This document shows, piece after piece, positions 52,351-61,927 of a DNA stretch of 64,000 nt. The number at the start of each line of letters is the position of its first letter. Position 1 is the stretch's first letter. A model generated the notes under the pieces. That model was given only the letters and a program-made list of their open reading frames with translations. It searched no databases and was not told the origin of the DNA. The stretch is from Viridibacterium sediminicola (lineage in GTDB: Bacteria > Pseudomonadota > Gammaproteobacteria > Burkholderiales > Rhodocyclaceae). A program made the translations under genes and the position numbers. The stretch lies in NCBI RefSeq assembly GCF_039631295.1, contig NZ_JBDIVE010000004.1:186001-250000 (forward strand), in the 5' to 3' direction.

Positions 52351-53346
52351 ATGGCGACCAGCAATCGAGTAAAGGAACGTATCGGTATTAATGCGGTTTC
52401 ACGCACAGTTGAAGTTGCGTGGGAAAGTGGTTGGCAAGAGTACGACGCGTCAAATGATGATGCCATTGACGGCGTTATTCTGCTGCGCAAAGGAAGTGCT
52501 CAACCAACGGACACAGGTGGCCTTGTGTTCGTCCAAGTCAAATGCGGTGGGAATGGGTACAGACAAGATCAGAAGCAGCACCCTGATCACTTGTGCATTG
52601 CGCTAGGTGCAAACTACATCACTACTCATCGCGCTCGCTGGCAGCGCGTGCCCGGACCGGCGGTTCTCGTCTTTGTCGACGATACGAAAGACAAAATGAA
52701 TCCGCCTGCGTGGTGGGTTGATCTTCGTGACCCTGCAGCGTACTCAACGACAAACGCCGGAATTATCCTGATACCCAAACTGCAGCGCTTCGCCCATCAC
52801 ACCAAGGGGGCATTTCATCGCCTCTGCGGTAGTGGCACTCACGACCGCCGATTGGAAGTTTACGCACTGAACAGAGATGAAACTGTTCTGCCGAGTTTGG
52901 GAAAAACGGAGTCTCTGCGAGATGATGCTTGGAGTTTTTATAAAGCATGGCGCGACGACGACATTAGCCGAGACAACCCCGTTCTAGGAAGAATTCTCGT
53001 CAACCGTGTTGGATGGAAACACATCACCCGCCGCGGCCGCCTTCCCGAACGCATTGTGCAATCTTGGCTGCTACTTGGCGCAGCGAAGAAACTGATTTCA
53101 AGCTCCGAGGATGTCTACAACCTTGGGCATGCTAAACGCACGACCTTTGAAGATGGCAACAGCGTCATCGAGGATTACCTTGGGTTACGAGCAATCTTCA
53201 CGTTCCCTTACCGCCATCAATCAGTGGTGCAGGTCGTTTTAAAACGCAGCCGCTTAGTCGCGCCGGCCAACAAATGGCAAGAACGGGAAAAGATCTGGTT
53301 TTACTCTGTCTATGAGCTTCGCCGTGGAACACATCAGGCAATGTGA
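52351..53346 (+). CDS. DUF4365-like putative nuclease (integron cassette 3)
   Basis: A 331-aa protein. Residues ~10-110 resemble DUF4365, a PD-(D/E)XK-like domain: DDAIDGVILLRKG, then GLVFVQVKCGG, with the spaced Asp/Gln-x-Lys expected of that fold. The C-terminal part (RVGWKHITRRGRLPERIVQSWLLL) is basic and possibly a second domain. It begins 12 bp after the cassette core, as usual, and is AT-richer than the chromosome. DNA cleavage or defence function is inference only. Confidence 0.65.
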   Translation: MATSNRVKERIGINAVSRTVEVAWESGWQEYDASNDDAIDGVILLRKGSAQPTDTGGLVFVQVKCGGNGYRQDQKQHPDHLCIALGANYITTHRARWQRVPGPAVLVFVDDTKDKMNPPAWWVDLRDPAAYSTTNAGIILIPKLQRFAHHTKGAFHRLCGSGTHDRRLEVYALNRDETVLPSLGKTESLRDDAWSFYKAWRDDDISRDNPVLGRILVNRVGWKHITRRGRLPERIVQSWLLLGAAKKLISSSEDVYNLGHAKRTTFEDGNSVIEDYLGLRAIFTFPYRHQSVVQVVLKRSRLVAPANKWQEREKIWFYSVYELRRGTHQAM

Positions 53347-53493
53347 GGTGCGCGGTCGCCTTACCACAGCCGGACAAGACTTGAGCGGAAACTCGGTTGA
53401 GAAGTCCGATACGCCATTACTCTTCGAGGGCAATGGGGCTAACCGCGCCTCGAAACTGTATCGGACCGCTAAACTCAGCGCAACCTATATGCT

Positions 53494-53592
53494 GCCTAAC
53501 AGCTCCGTCGAGAGGGACGGTTTGCAAGCTGCGCTTGCAAATACCCTCCGCCGCTTCGCGGCTCCGGCCGCCCCTCACGTCAAACGTTAGCC
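53494..53592 (+). repeat. attC site 3
   Basis: A 99-bp site: GCCTAAC (53494-53500), AGCTCCGTCGAGAGGGACGG, a variable hairpin (TTTGCAAGC..GCTTGCAAA), then CCGCCCCTCACGTCAAACGTTAGCC. The core is GTTAGCC (53586-53592). It is intact and closely resembles interrupted site 2. Confidence 0.75.
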
Positions 53593-53600
53593 GTCGAAAT

Positions 53601-54155
53601 ATGATCGAGTCAAGTTACTGGCGTGCCGAGTTGAAGACCGACCTTGCCTGGCTCAAAACCCACCGGACATATCGCAGGTGGTCTGAGAAGCAACAAGTCC
53701 TCTTCGAGCGAAAGTTGATGCTCGTGGCTTTTCAGATCCGGTCACTGCTGGAACGGCCCAAAGTTAACGATCAAGCCCGCAGCACCGGCATGTCGGTCTT
53801 GCGTTACAAGAAAACCGGTAACCGTCCATTTACGGCCACAGGCGCGGGCTGGCCTCATGAGCGGTTTGATATGGAGCATCCTGAGGCCGCCACACTTTCC
53901 ATACTTGATGTTTGCAACCAACTCATTCATTACTACTGGATGCAAACTTTGTCAGAAAATAGATCTTTTGTTTCTATGCTGGTGTTTTCCGACTACCAGC
54001 GCCACAAGTGGGCCTACGAACTTCAAATCGAAGATCTCTTGCAGTTGTTCCGCGTATTTGGCAATGATTCTTCTGCCGTCGTCGGCATGGAGTCTCGATG
54101 GGACGACAAAAAGCAAGACTACATTGTCACAAAAGCATGGGGCCCAAGGCCGTAA
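53601..54155 (+). CDS. Cassette 4 protein, unknown (184 aa)
   Basis: Starts at the ATG 8 bp after the attC 3 core and ends in GRP-Arg-Pro. Sequence MIESSYWRAELKTDLAWLKT, with a central conserved-looking Trp/Arg/His block (RHKWAYELQIEDLLQLFRVFG). It has no signal peptide or membrane segments and is low in GC. No attC follows, so this is the last, truncated cassette of the array. I do not recognise a family. Confidence 0.6.
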   Translation: MIESSYWRAELKTDLAWLKTHRTYRRWSEKQQVLFERKLMLVAFQIRSLLERPKVNDQARSTGMSVLRYKKTGNRPFTATGAGWPHERFDMEHPEAATLSILDVCNQLIHYYWMQTLSENRSFVSMLVFSDYQRHKWAYELQIEDLLQLFRVFGNDSSAVVGMESRWDDKKQDYIVTKAWGPRP

Positions 54156-54179
54156 GTCGGAATGATTGAAAACACGGAG

Positions 54180-54287
54180 GTAGGTCGGAAAAGCGAAGCG
54201 CCTTCCGACGTTCGAGAATGATTTGTTTCGAATGCATGAATTGAATGACACAAACGTCGGAAGGCGCCTGTGGCTTTTCCGACCTAC
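54180..54287. repeat. Long inverted repeat, REP-like
   Basis: Left arm GTAGGTCGGAAAAGCGAAGC at 54180-54212 and right arm at 54253-54287 are reverse complements of ~33-35 bp with a few mismatches around a 40-bp spacer. This type of GTAGGTCGGAA/TTCCGACCTAC element is a dispersed intergenic repeat in many betaproteobacteria; that comparison is from memory. Confidence 0.6.
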
Positions 54288-54363
54288 CGCTGTCACGGTC
54301 TGCTTCTGATTTCTCGACCGTCCGTGCGCCGCTTGGCAGCCCTCTCCCGGCGCTCTCGCGCCA

Positions 54364-54387
54364 CCCTCTCCCGCTGGCGGGAGAGGG
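54364..54387. repeat. Perfect inverted repeat in the gene-free stretch before the toxin-antitoxin pair
   Basis: CCCTCTCCCGC-TG-GCGGGAGAGGG has 11-bp perfect arms. The region 54156-54690 holds no gene; it contains only this repeat, the REP-like element at 54180, and a GGCTTAGCCGCAGGCCTAACCC-type repeat (54445-54470). Confidence 0.5.
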
Positions 54388-54630
54388 GAAAACGCGGCCC
54401 CCTGCGGGCCTGCGTCACATCTCATCGCATCTCAGCGCGTAGAGTGGCTTAGCCGCAGGCCTAACCCACCACTTGCCATCCGCATGGATGGCTTTCTTGC
54501 CCGCATCCGTAACGCGTCTTCCCGTTGGCCACTGACGTGGCCAAGCGGTGGCTTACGCCGCAAAAGGCGCGGCTACGCCACCCTAGCAAACCCAATAGCG
54601 CCGCCAGCACTCCGTCCCGCTACGAACGAT

Positions 54631-54675
54631 TTGAGCGAATCGAACGATTCGACTAAGATGAACGAACCGTTCGTT
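54631..54675 (+). promoter_or_regulatory. Promoter and operator pair of the toxin-antitoxin operon
   Basis: TTGAGC (54631-54636), 17 bp, TAAGAT (54654-54659) form a sigma-70-type promoter. Two palindromes overlap it: CGAATCG-AA-CGATTCG (54636-54651) in the spacer and AACGAA-CCG-TTCGTT (54661-54675) downstream, as expected for autoregulation by a Phd antitoxin. Confidence 0.65.
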
Positions 54676-54690
54676 TAGAAAGGCGCTGCC

Positions 54691-54942
54691 ATGCAAACCT
54701 TTTCCGCCAATGAGGCCAAGACCCGCTTTGGTGAATTCATCGATCTCGCCCAGAAAGAGCCCGTCCGTGTGATGCGGCGCGACCGGGTGGTGGGGGTGAT
54801 GGTGTCGGCCAGCGATTACGAGGCGATGCGCACCTTCTACGCGGATCGTCTGCAACACAAGCTTGAGCAGAGCGCGGCCTACGCGCAGGCGCAGGGGCTG
54901 ACGCCGGAGAAATTGGCCGAGCTGTTGGCCGATGAAAGTTAA
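54691..54942 (+). CDS. Type II antitoxin, Phd/YefM family
   Basis: An 83-aa protein whose N-terminal MQTFSANEAKTRFGEFIDLA matches the Phd/YefM DNA-binding fold, with a C-terminal helical, Gln/Glu-rich toxin-binding tail. It overlaps the toxin gene by 11 bp and its promoter has two palindromes. It would bind operator DNA and neutralise the PIN toxin. Confidence 0.85.
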   Translation: MQTFSANEAKTRFGEFIDLAQKEPVRVMRRDRVVGVMVSASDYEAMRTFYADRLQHKLEQSAAYAQAQGLTPEKLAELLADES

Positions 54943-55372
54943 GCGCGTTGTTATCGACACGAATGTGTTGATCAGTGCTGCCTTGTCGGCAGGCTCTGTT
55001 CCGGCACGGGTCACACAGTATTTTCTTGAACACGGACGCATCCTGTTCTCACGCGAAACTTTCGCTGAACTGGAGACGCGGCTGTGGCGCCCCAAGTTTG
55101 ATCGTTACCTGACGATGGAGATGCGTCAGGCCTTGCTGCACGATTTCAATGCGGTGGCAGACTGGATTGAGCTGGATGAACAGCCTGAGGTCACGGCTGT
55201 GCGTCATAGCCGCGATGCAGGCGATGACACGTTCATTCACACGGCCTTGCTGGGTGCAGCGGATATGTTGGTGAGTGGTGATCGAGACTTGCTGGATCTG
55301 CAGGTGGTGTCTGGCCTTGCGATACGCTCACCAGTGGATGCCTTGGAGCAGATCGAGGCGTGGGGCAAGTAG
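54932..55372 (+). CDS. Type II toxin, PIN-domain RNase
   Basis: A 146-aa PIN-domain nuclease: VVIDTNVLISAALSAGS carries the first catalytic Asp, ETFAELETRL a conserved Glu, AGDDTFIHTALLGAADMLVSGDRDLL the C-terminal acidic residues. It starts inside the antitoxin gene (11-bp overlap). These features are typical of COG1569-type PIN toxins. All acidic residues appear intact, so it should be active. Confidence 0.87.
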   Translation: MKVKRVVIDTNVLISAALSAGSVPARVTQYFLEHGRILFSRETFAELETRLWRPKFDRYLTMEMRQALLHDFNAVADWIELDEQPEVTAVRHSRDAGDDTFIHTALLGAADMLVSGDRDLLDLQVVSGLAIRSPVDALEQIEAWGK

Positions 55373-55402
55373 TCGGGATCCTGTTTCCCGCCAAGCCGCC
55401 AT

Positions 55403-55454
55403 ACAAAGGCGCCACACAAAGGCTCCAAACAAAGGCTCCAAACTATGGCGCTAC
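55403..55454. repeat. 13-bp tandem repeat
   Basis: ACAAAGGCKCCAM units at 55403-55415, 55416-55428 and 55429-55441, with a degraded fourth at 55442-55454. It lies between the PIN toxin gene and a bidirectional terminator. Confidence 0.7.
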
Positions 55455-55458
55455 ACAA

Positions 55459-55494
55459 AAACAGGCCGCTCATTTGCACAATGAGCGGCCTGTT
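55459..55494. terminator. Bidirectional terminator between the toxin gene and thiC
   Basis: AAACAGGCCGCTCATT-TGCAC-AATGAGCGGCCTGTTT is a 16-bp perfect stem with T-runs on both strands, located between convergent genes. Confidence 0.85.
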
Positions 55495-55538
55495 TGTTTG
55501 CACACAAGGCGATCGATTCCCGCGTACGGGAATGACGC

Positions 55539-57452
<1,914 letters not shown>

Positions 57453-57489
57453 GGATGTCCTCTGTTTGGGGCTGCGTACGGAGAGGCAT

Positions 57490-57503
57490 CCAGCCCGGGC
57501 TGG
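57490..57503 (-). promoter_or_regulatory. Expression-platform palindrome of the thiC leader
   Basis: CCAGCCCGGGCTGG is a perfect 14-bp palindrome between the riboswitch aptamer and the thiC ribosome site. It could act as terminator or sequestering hairpin; there is no T-run, favouring translational control. Confidence 0.4.
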
Positions 57504-57512
57504 GCAGGTGTC

Positions 57513-57595
57513 TCGCCTCCCTACGCCGGCATCACCCGGATCAGGTTCGGAGGGTGTTTCTCACTGTCGTGGCACTTCAGACAGACCCCTGGCGA
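57513..57595 (-). ncRNA. TPP riboswitch (THI box)
   Basis: On the minus strand the leader contains ACCCTCCGAACCTGATCCGG followed by GTGATGCCGGCGTAGGGA, the conserved core of the TPP aptamer. Closing stem P1 is TCGCC (57595-57591) with GGCGA (57517-57513). It senses thiamine pyrophosphate and lowers thiC expression. Confidence 0.92.
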
Positions 57596-57783
57596 ATCGT
57601 GCCACCTTACTGAAAAGCGCCTGATGAGGCAAGCGCTGCGCTGCCGGGTGTGACATCCGTCAGGGCTTGGGCCGACTCTGCCGGAGGCGCTTGCGAGGGC
57701 AGGCTGGCGAGCCATCCAGTCTGCCAAAACCATCAAAATCGACGTAGCATATCGGCACAACTCAACCATAAGCTGGAGACCTG

Positions 57784-58548
57784 ATGTCCGTCGCAAGCGC
57801 TGTGCGACCCGCTCGCCTGGCCATGCCTGCGCTCTTGCTGGCCCTGCTCGGCGGCATGCTGGGCGCCGCTGCGGAGCCCGCCGAGCCGACTTCAGCGGCC
57901 GATACCGAGCTGGCCGCCCAATCCGGGCCGCTGGCGCAGTCGCCGCCGGGTGTTGCGGATCAGGCGTCGATGCCCGAGTCGGCCAGCGCTGCGGCAGCGG
58001 CCCCGGAGACCTCGGTCGCGTCAGCCGAGGTGTCTGCAGCCTCGGCGGAGTCTGTCTCGGCGCCGCTGGCCGCCGCCGCTGCCTCGGCTTCTGCGGCCTC
58101 AAGCCAGCCGCCCCGCAGCGAAGTGCCACGCGAAGAGCTGGAAGACCGCCCCGCGCCGATTGCGGGTCAGGCGGCAGTGCGCAAGCAATTGCTGGCCTTG
58201 CAGAGCAGTGCCAGCAGCAGCGCTGCGGCATCGGCCGCGTCCAGCAAGGCGGCCGTGGTGCCGCTCGACAAGCGCAACGCGTCCTCGTCCTCGCTGTCCT
58301 TGTCGGTGCAAGCGCCGCCACCGCCGGCTTCGCCCGCCTTGCCGGCCAATGCGCCGGCCTGGCTCCGCGGCTGCAAGAGTGTGCAGATGCAGGGCGCAGC
58401 GATCATGTGCGACGCCGACGGCTTGCTGACCCTGCCGTCTGAGCGGGTGCAGGTTTATACCCGCGAGGAAGCGCGCATCCTCAAAGGCTCAAACATGCAG
58501 CTGCGCGAGAGCCTGCCGATGCGCTACCGTTTTTTCCTGCTGCCTTAA
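57784..58548 (+). CDS. Secreted Ala/Ser-rich protein of unknown function
   Basis: A 254-aa protein with a signal peptide (hydrophobic LAMPALLLALLGGMLGAAAE, residues ~12-31). A long low-complexity region of Ala, Ser, Pro, Gln (~35-185) precedes a compact C-terminal domain (~190-254, WLRGCKSVQMQGAAIMCDAD, then EEARILKGSN). Composition suggests an envelope linker or spacer plus a small folded end. I do not recognise it. Upstream neighbour thiC is divergent. Confidence 0.65.
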   Translation: MSVASAVRPARLAMPALLLALLGGMLGAAAEPAEPTSAADTELAAQSGPLAQSPPGVADQASMPESASAAAAAPETSVASAEVSAASAESVSAPLAAAAASASAASSQPPRSEVPREELEDRPAPIAGQAAVRKQLLALQSSASSSAAASAASSKAAVVPLDKRNASSSSLSLSVQAPPPPASPALPANAPAWLRGCKSVQMQGAAIMCDADGLLTLPSERVQVYTREEARILKGSNMQLRESLPMRYRFFLLP

Positions 58549-58577
58549 GCCCACCTTAAGCCCGCCCTAAGCCCGTC
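58545..58577. repeat. 11-bp tandem repeat spanning a stop codon
   Basis: TTAAGCCCACC, TTAAGCCCGCC, CTAAGCCCGTC (58545-58555, 58556-58566, 58567-58577). The TAA stop of the preceding gene is inside the first unit. Confidence 0.65.
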
Positions 58578-58656
58578 TGAGCAGCTGCCTGGGCGCTGTT
58601 AGAATCGCGCCCAACAAGCCTTTAGTTGACGGCGGCCCGGCGCGACAAGGATTCCC

Positions 58657-59325
58657 ATGCCCAGCAAGACATTGTTGTTCTGTACGAGTTACATCGCTGA
58701 TCAGCAGGCCTGGCAGCAGCGTTACAAGCGCTGGCTTGAGCACTATCGGCAGGCATCGCCGGGGCATTACCTGCTGTGCATGATCGATGATGCTTCACCC
58801 TTTGTGCCGCCGGAAAAGTCGCTGTCGCGCTACATGGCGCTGGATGAGATTCCGCTCAATGTGGCCAGGCCCTTCATGCTGAGCTTCCCCGAGCGTTTGG
58901 GCCGTCAGGCGCTGACGGTGTATCCGGGCTGGTGGCGCAGTTTCTTCAGTGCTTTGCGTGTGGCGCAGCATCTGGGTTGCGACCGCATCGTGCATGCGGA
59001 ATCGGACTTCTACGTGCTGAGCCAGAAGATGTTCCGTGAGCTGGGCAAGATCGAGCAGGGCTGGTGGGCGGGCTGGTGTCCGCGCTACAACTGCGCGGAG
59101 ACGGCTCTGCAGGTGATCTGTGCCGATCAGTTTGCGACGATGAAGCTCTTGTCGGACACTGACCACAAGCGCTTCGAGAACCAGTTTGCCGAAGAGATTC
59201 TGCCGTTCAGCGGCTTTTTGCGGCAGTTCGATGGCGACCGCTACAGCGAGTTCCGCCGCAAGATACCGGCCAATGCGGACTATGCCGCCCAGGTTCTGCC
59301 TGAGCAGGCGGTGTGGCTCAAGTAA
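58657..59325 (+). CDS. Unknown protein, possibly glycosyltransferase-like (222 aa)
   Basis: Begins MPSKTLLFCTSYIADQQAWQ and contains YLLCMIDDASPF and RIVHAESDFYVLS, which resemble the nucleotide-sugar and DxD areas of GT-A glycosyltransferases, but motifs are too weak to assign. No signal peptide or membrane segment. It is convergent with another unknown gene, 6 bp away, and both have a repeated Trp/Tyr-rich character. Confidence 0.55.
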   Translation: MPSKTLLFCTSYIADQQAWQQRYKRWLEHYRQASPGHYLLCMIDDASPFVPPEKSLSRYMALDEIPLNVARPFMLSFPERLGRQALTVYPGWWRSFFSALRVAQHLGCDRIVHAESDFYVLSQKMFRELGKIEQGWWAGWCPRYNCAETALQVICADQFATMKLLSDTDHKRFENQFAEEILPFSGFLRQFDGDRYSEFRRKIPANADYAAQVLPEQAVWLK

Positions 59326-59331
59326 TCCGCC

Positions 59332-60144
59332 TCAGCCGCGCATGCTTTTGCGCATGCCATCGCGGATGCTGAAATAGGCGCGCAGGTAATCGGGATAGGG
59401 ATTGGCCAGATGCGCCGTTTTGAGCGCATCACTGACAATCGCTTCCATGCTGAAGGCGTTGAAACGCGTCGTCGAACTGCGGATGCTGAAGGGGTCAAGG
59501 GCGCTGGTCGAATAGCGCCTGCTGGCGAGGATCAGCGGCGCCAGACGTTCCATGATGAACACCTTCATCTGCACATCATCCTTGATGTAGGGCGCCGTGG
59601 CGTTGAGCCGGCCATGCAGCGGATGGCTGCTGTCTTCGGCCAGCGCATAGAGTTTTTCGCCAAGCGCCAGCCATTCGCGCCAGAACGCGGGGCGCGCGAC
59701 GACGTAATTGCAGAAGACGGTGCTGGACGAGTCCATGGTCAGCGCGCTCAGATCGACGCTGTAATCCAGCGCCGCCAGCACCTCCTGCGACAGTACGCCA
59801 AGACCGGGGTGAAAGAAGTCACCTTGCTCGAAGACGTTGAGGAACAGCGCGGAGAGATCCCACATCGGTGAGAACAGATAGACATCCTGGTCTGGATGGG
59901 CGGCGATGTGCGCGTGTACCTTGGCTGCATCCAGCCCGGTCTTGATGCCGAAGGCGGGCGAGAAGAAGCCGTAGTAGTGATCCTCCTGCAGGGTATTGGC
60001 GAGCAGGAAATTGCGCATCGGCCAGTATTCACGCCAGTCCGGCCGCTCGTTGCGCAGATTGTCGAGCCCCGTGAAGCCGCTGCGGGCGACTTCCTGCTGC
60101 GTTTGGGCGGAATAGAAGATCTGACGGATTTCGACTGCGTTCAT
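59332..60144 (-). CDS. Unknown protein (270 aa)
   Basis: Begins MNAVEIRQIFYSAQTQQEVA and contains DQDVYLFSPMWDLSALFLNVFEQ and DSSSTVFCNYVVARPAFW. It is soluble, rich in aromatic residues, and may be involved with the convergent gene at 58657-59325 in saccharide-related work. The pattern PxxDVxLFSP and the DSS block suggest a glycosyltransferase-like or nucleotide-diphospho-sugar fold but are not diagnostic. Function unknown. Confidence 0.5.
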   Translation of the reverse strand: MNAVEIRQIFYSAQTQQEVARSGFTGLDNLRNERPDWREYWPMRNFLLANTLQEDHYYGFFSPAFGIKTGLDAAKVHAHIAAHPDQDVYLFSPMWDLSALFLNVFEQGDFFHPGLGVLSQEVLAALDYSVDLSALTMDSSSTVFCNYVVARPAFWREWLALGEKLYALAEDSSHPLHGRLNATAPYIKDDVQMKVFIMERLAPLILASRRYSTSALDPFSIRSSTTRFNAFSMEAIVSDALKTAHLANPYPDYLRAYFSIRDGMRKSMRG

Positions 60145-60247
60145 GGCTGAGCCCGGCGGGTGTATGCGGATCGCCTGCCATGATAGCGAAGGGCGCAGGC
60201 TTCGCGTGTGCGAAGACTGCGCCCTGCGCGCTGGGGGATCAATCAGT

Positions 60248-61927
60248 TCAGTTGATCATGCCCAGGGTTTGCGGCAGCCACAGCGACATGGCCGGCCAGT
60301 AGGTGACTGCGCCGAGGAACACCAGCATGGTCAGCAGCCATGGCCAGACGGCGACGGTCAGCTCGGTGATGCCCATCTTGGCGATGCCGGAGGCGACGTA
60401 CATGTTGAGCCCGACCGGCGGGTGGCACATGCCCACTTCCATGTTCACCGTGATGAGGATGCCGAAGTGCACCGGGTTGATGCCCAGCTTGATGGCGACC
60501 GGGAACAGGATCGGCGCCATGATCAGCACAATGGACGAGGGCTCCATGAAGTTGCCGGCGACCAGCAGCATGATGTTGACCGCCAGCAGGAAGGCAATCG
60601 GGCCCAGACCCTGCGCCAGCAACCAGTCGGCCAGATGCTGCGGAATCTGCTCGTTGGCGAGGATGAAGCTGAACATCACCGCATTGGTGATGATGTACAG
60701 CAGCATCGCGCTCATATTGGCCGAGGAGAGCAGCACGCGCGGCACATCGCTGATCTTCAGATCCTTGTACACGAACACCGCGACGATGAAGGCATACACC
60801 GCGCTCATGGCCGCCGCTTCGGTCGGCGTGAACACGCCGCTGTAGATGCCGCCCATGACCACCACGATCAGCAGCAGGCCCCACACGCTTTCCCAGTAGG
60901 CACGCCAGACTTCGAGCGATTCCCACATCAGTTCGAAGCGGAAGGTCGGTGCGATCTTGGTGTACTTGCCGCAAGCCTGGATCAGCATGATCCAGCCGAG
61001 CATCACGGCGCCAGTGATGGCGATGGCGGGTGCCAGTGCGGACACCGAAAAGGCGCCGACCAGGCTGATGCTGACCCAGATCGGCAGGCCGACCACGATC
61101 AGGCCGACGTAGACGAAACGGGTTGCCCATTTGTTCTTGGTTGCCCAGGGCGCCAGTGCCAGCCAGAGCAGGCTGGCAGCCACGTAGGGCAGGCCGCCAT
61201 CAAGCCAGATGCTCAGCAGTTTGCCGATGATCAGCGGCGGGGCGACGGAGAACATCAGCGCAAAGAAGGCACCGAAAGCACTGCCGATCGACGCTTGCAG
61301 CGTATTGCGCTCGGCAAACATCTGGACCCGCGGGTAGCCATGCTTGCGCGCCAGATACCAGGTGGTGAGCCCGAGCAGGGTGGCCAGCAGCAGGCCCGGA
61401 ATGACCCCGGCCATGAACAGCGCACCGACCGAGGTATTGGTCGCCACCGAGTACATCACCATCACGATCGAGGGCGGAATGAGGATGCCCAGTGCTCCGG
61501 AGGTGGTGATGACGCCCGCGCCGAAGCCCTTGGGGTAGCCCGCCTTGACCATCGCCGGCATGAGGATCGAGCCGATGGCCACCACGGTCGCCGGGCTGGA
61601 GCCCGACACGGCGGCAAACAGCGCGCAGGCCACCACGCCGGCCAGACCCAGGCCGCCGGGCAGATGCCCGACCACCGAGGTGGCGAAGCGGATCATGCGC
61701 GCCGCCACGCCGCCGTGGGTGAGGAAGTTGCCGGCGAGGATGAAGAAGGGGATCGCCATGATCTCGAACTTCTCGATGCCGGTGAACAGCTTGAGCGCGA
61801 CGGCCTCGATAGGCACCTGGGTCATGGTGAACAGGAAGGTCAGCACGGTCAGGCCCAGCGAGATCGAAATGGGCATGCCGGTGAGCATGAGGGCGATGAG
61901 CAGCCCGAAAATGATGGCGCCGTTCAT
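60248..61927 (-). CDS. dctM: TRAP transporter large permease (DctM)
   Basis: A 559-aa membrane protein of the DctM class with 12 or more helices, such as MNGAIIFGLLIALMLTGMPI and TNTSVGALFMAGVIPGLLLA. It is about 130 residues longer than the common ~430-aa form because of an insertion around residues 230-340, a known variant. It works with DctQ (overlapping by 4 bp) and DctP to import carboxylates using an ion gradient. Confidence 0.93.
   Translation of the reverse strand: MNGAIIFGLLIALMLTGMPISISLGLTVLTFLFTMTQVPIEAVALKLFTGIEKFEIMAIPFFILAGNFLTHGGVAARMIRFATSVVGHLPGGLGLAGVVACALFAAVSGSSPATVVAIGSILMPAMVKAGYPKGFGAGVITTSGALGILIPPSIVMVMYSVATNTSVGALFMAGVIPGLLLATLLGLTTWYLARKHGYPRVQMFAERNTLQASIGSAFGAFFALMFSVAPPLIIGKLLSIWLDGGLPYVAASLLWLALAPWATKNKWATRFVYVGLIVVGLPIWVSISLVGAFSVSALAPAIAITGAVMLGWIMLIQACGKYTKIAPTFRFELMWESLEVWRAYWESVWGLLLIVVVMGGIYSGVFTPTEAAAMSAVYAFIVAVFVYKDLKISDVPRVLLSSANMSAMLLYIITNAVMFSFILANEQIPQHLADWLLAQGLGPIAFLLAVNIMLLVAGNFMEPSSIVLIMAPILFPVAIKLGINPVHFGILITVNMEVGMCHPPVGLNMYVASGIAKMGITELTVAVWPWLLTMLVFLGAVTYWPAMSLWLPQTLGMIN

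Noticed and set aside
48993..54155. Integron integrase gene
   Set aside because: I looked for tyrosine-recombinase motifs on both strands through the cassette island and found none in the window.
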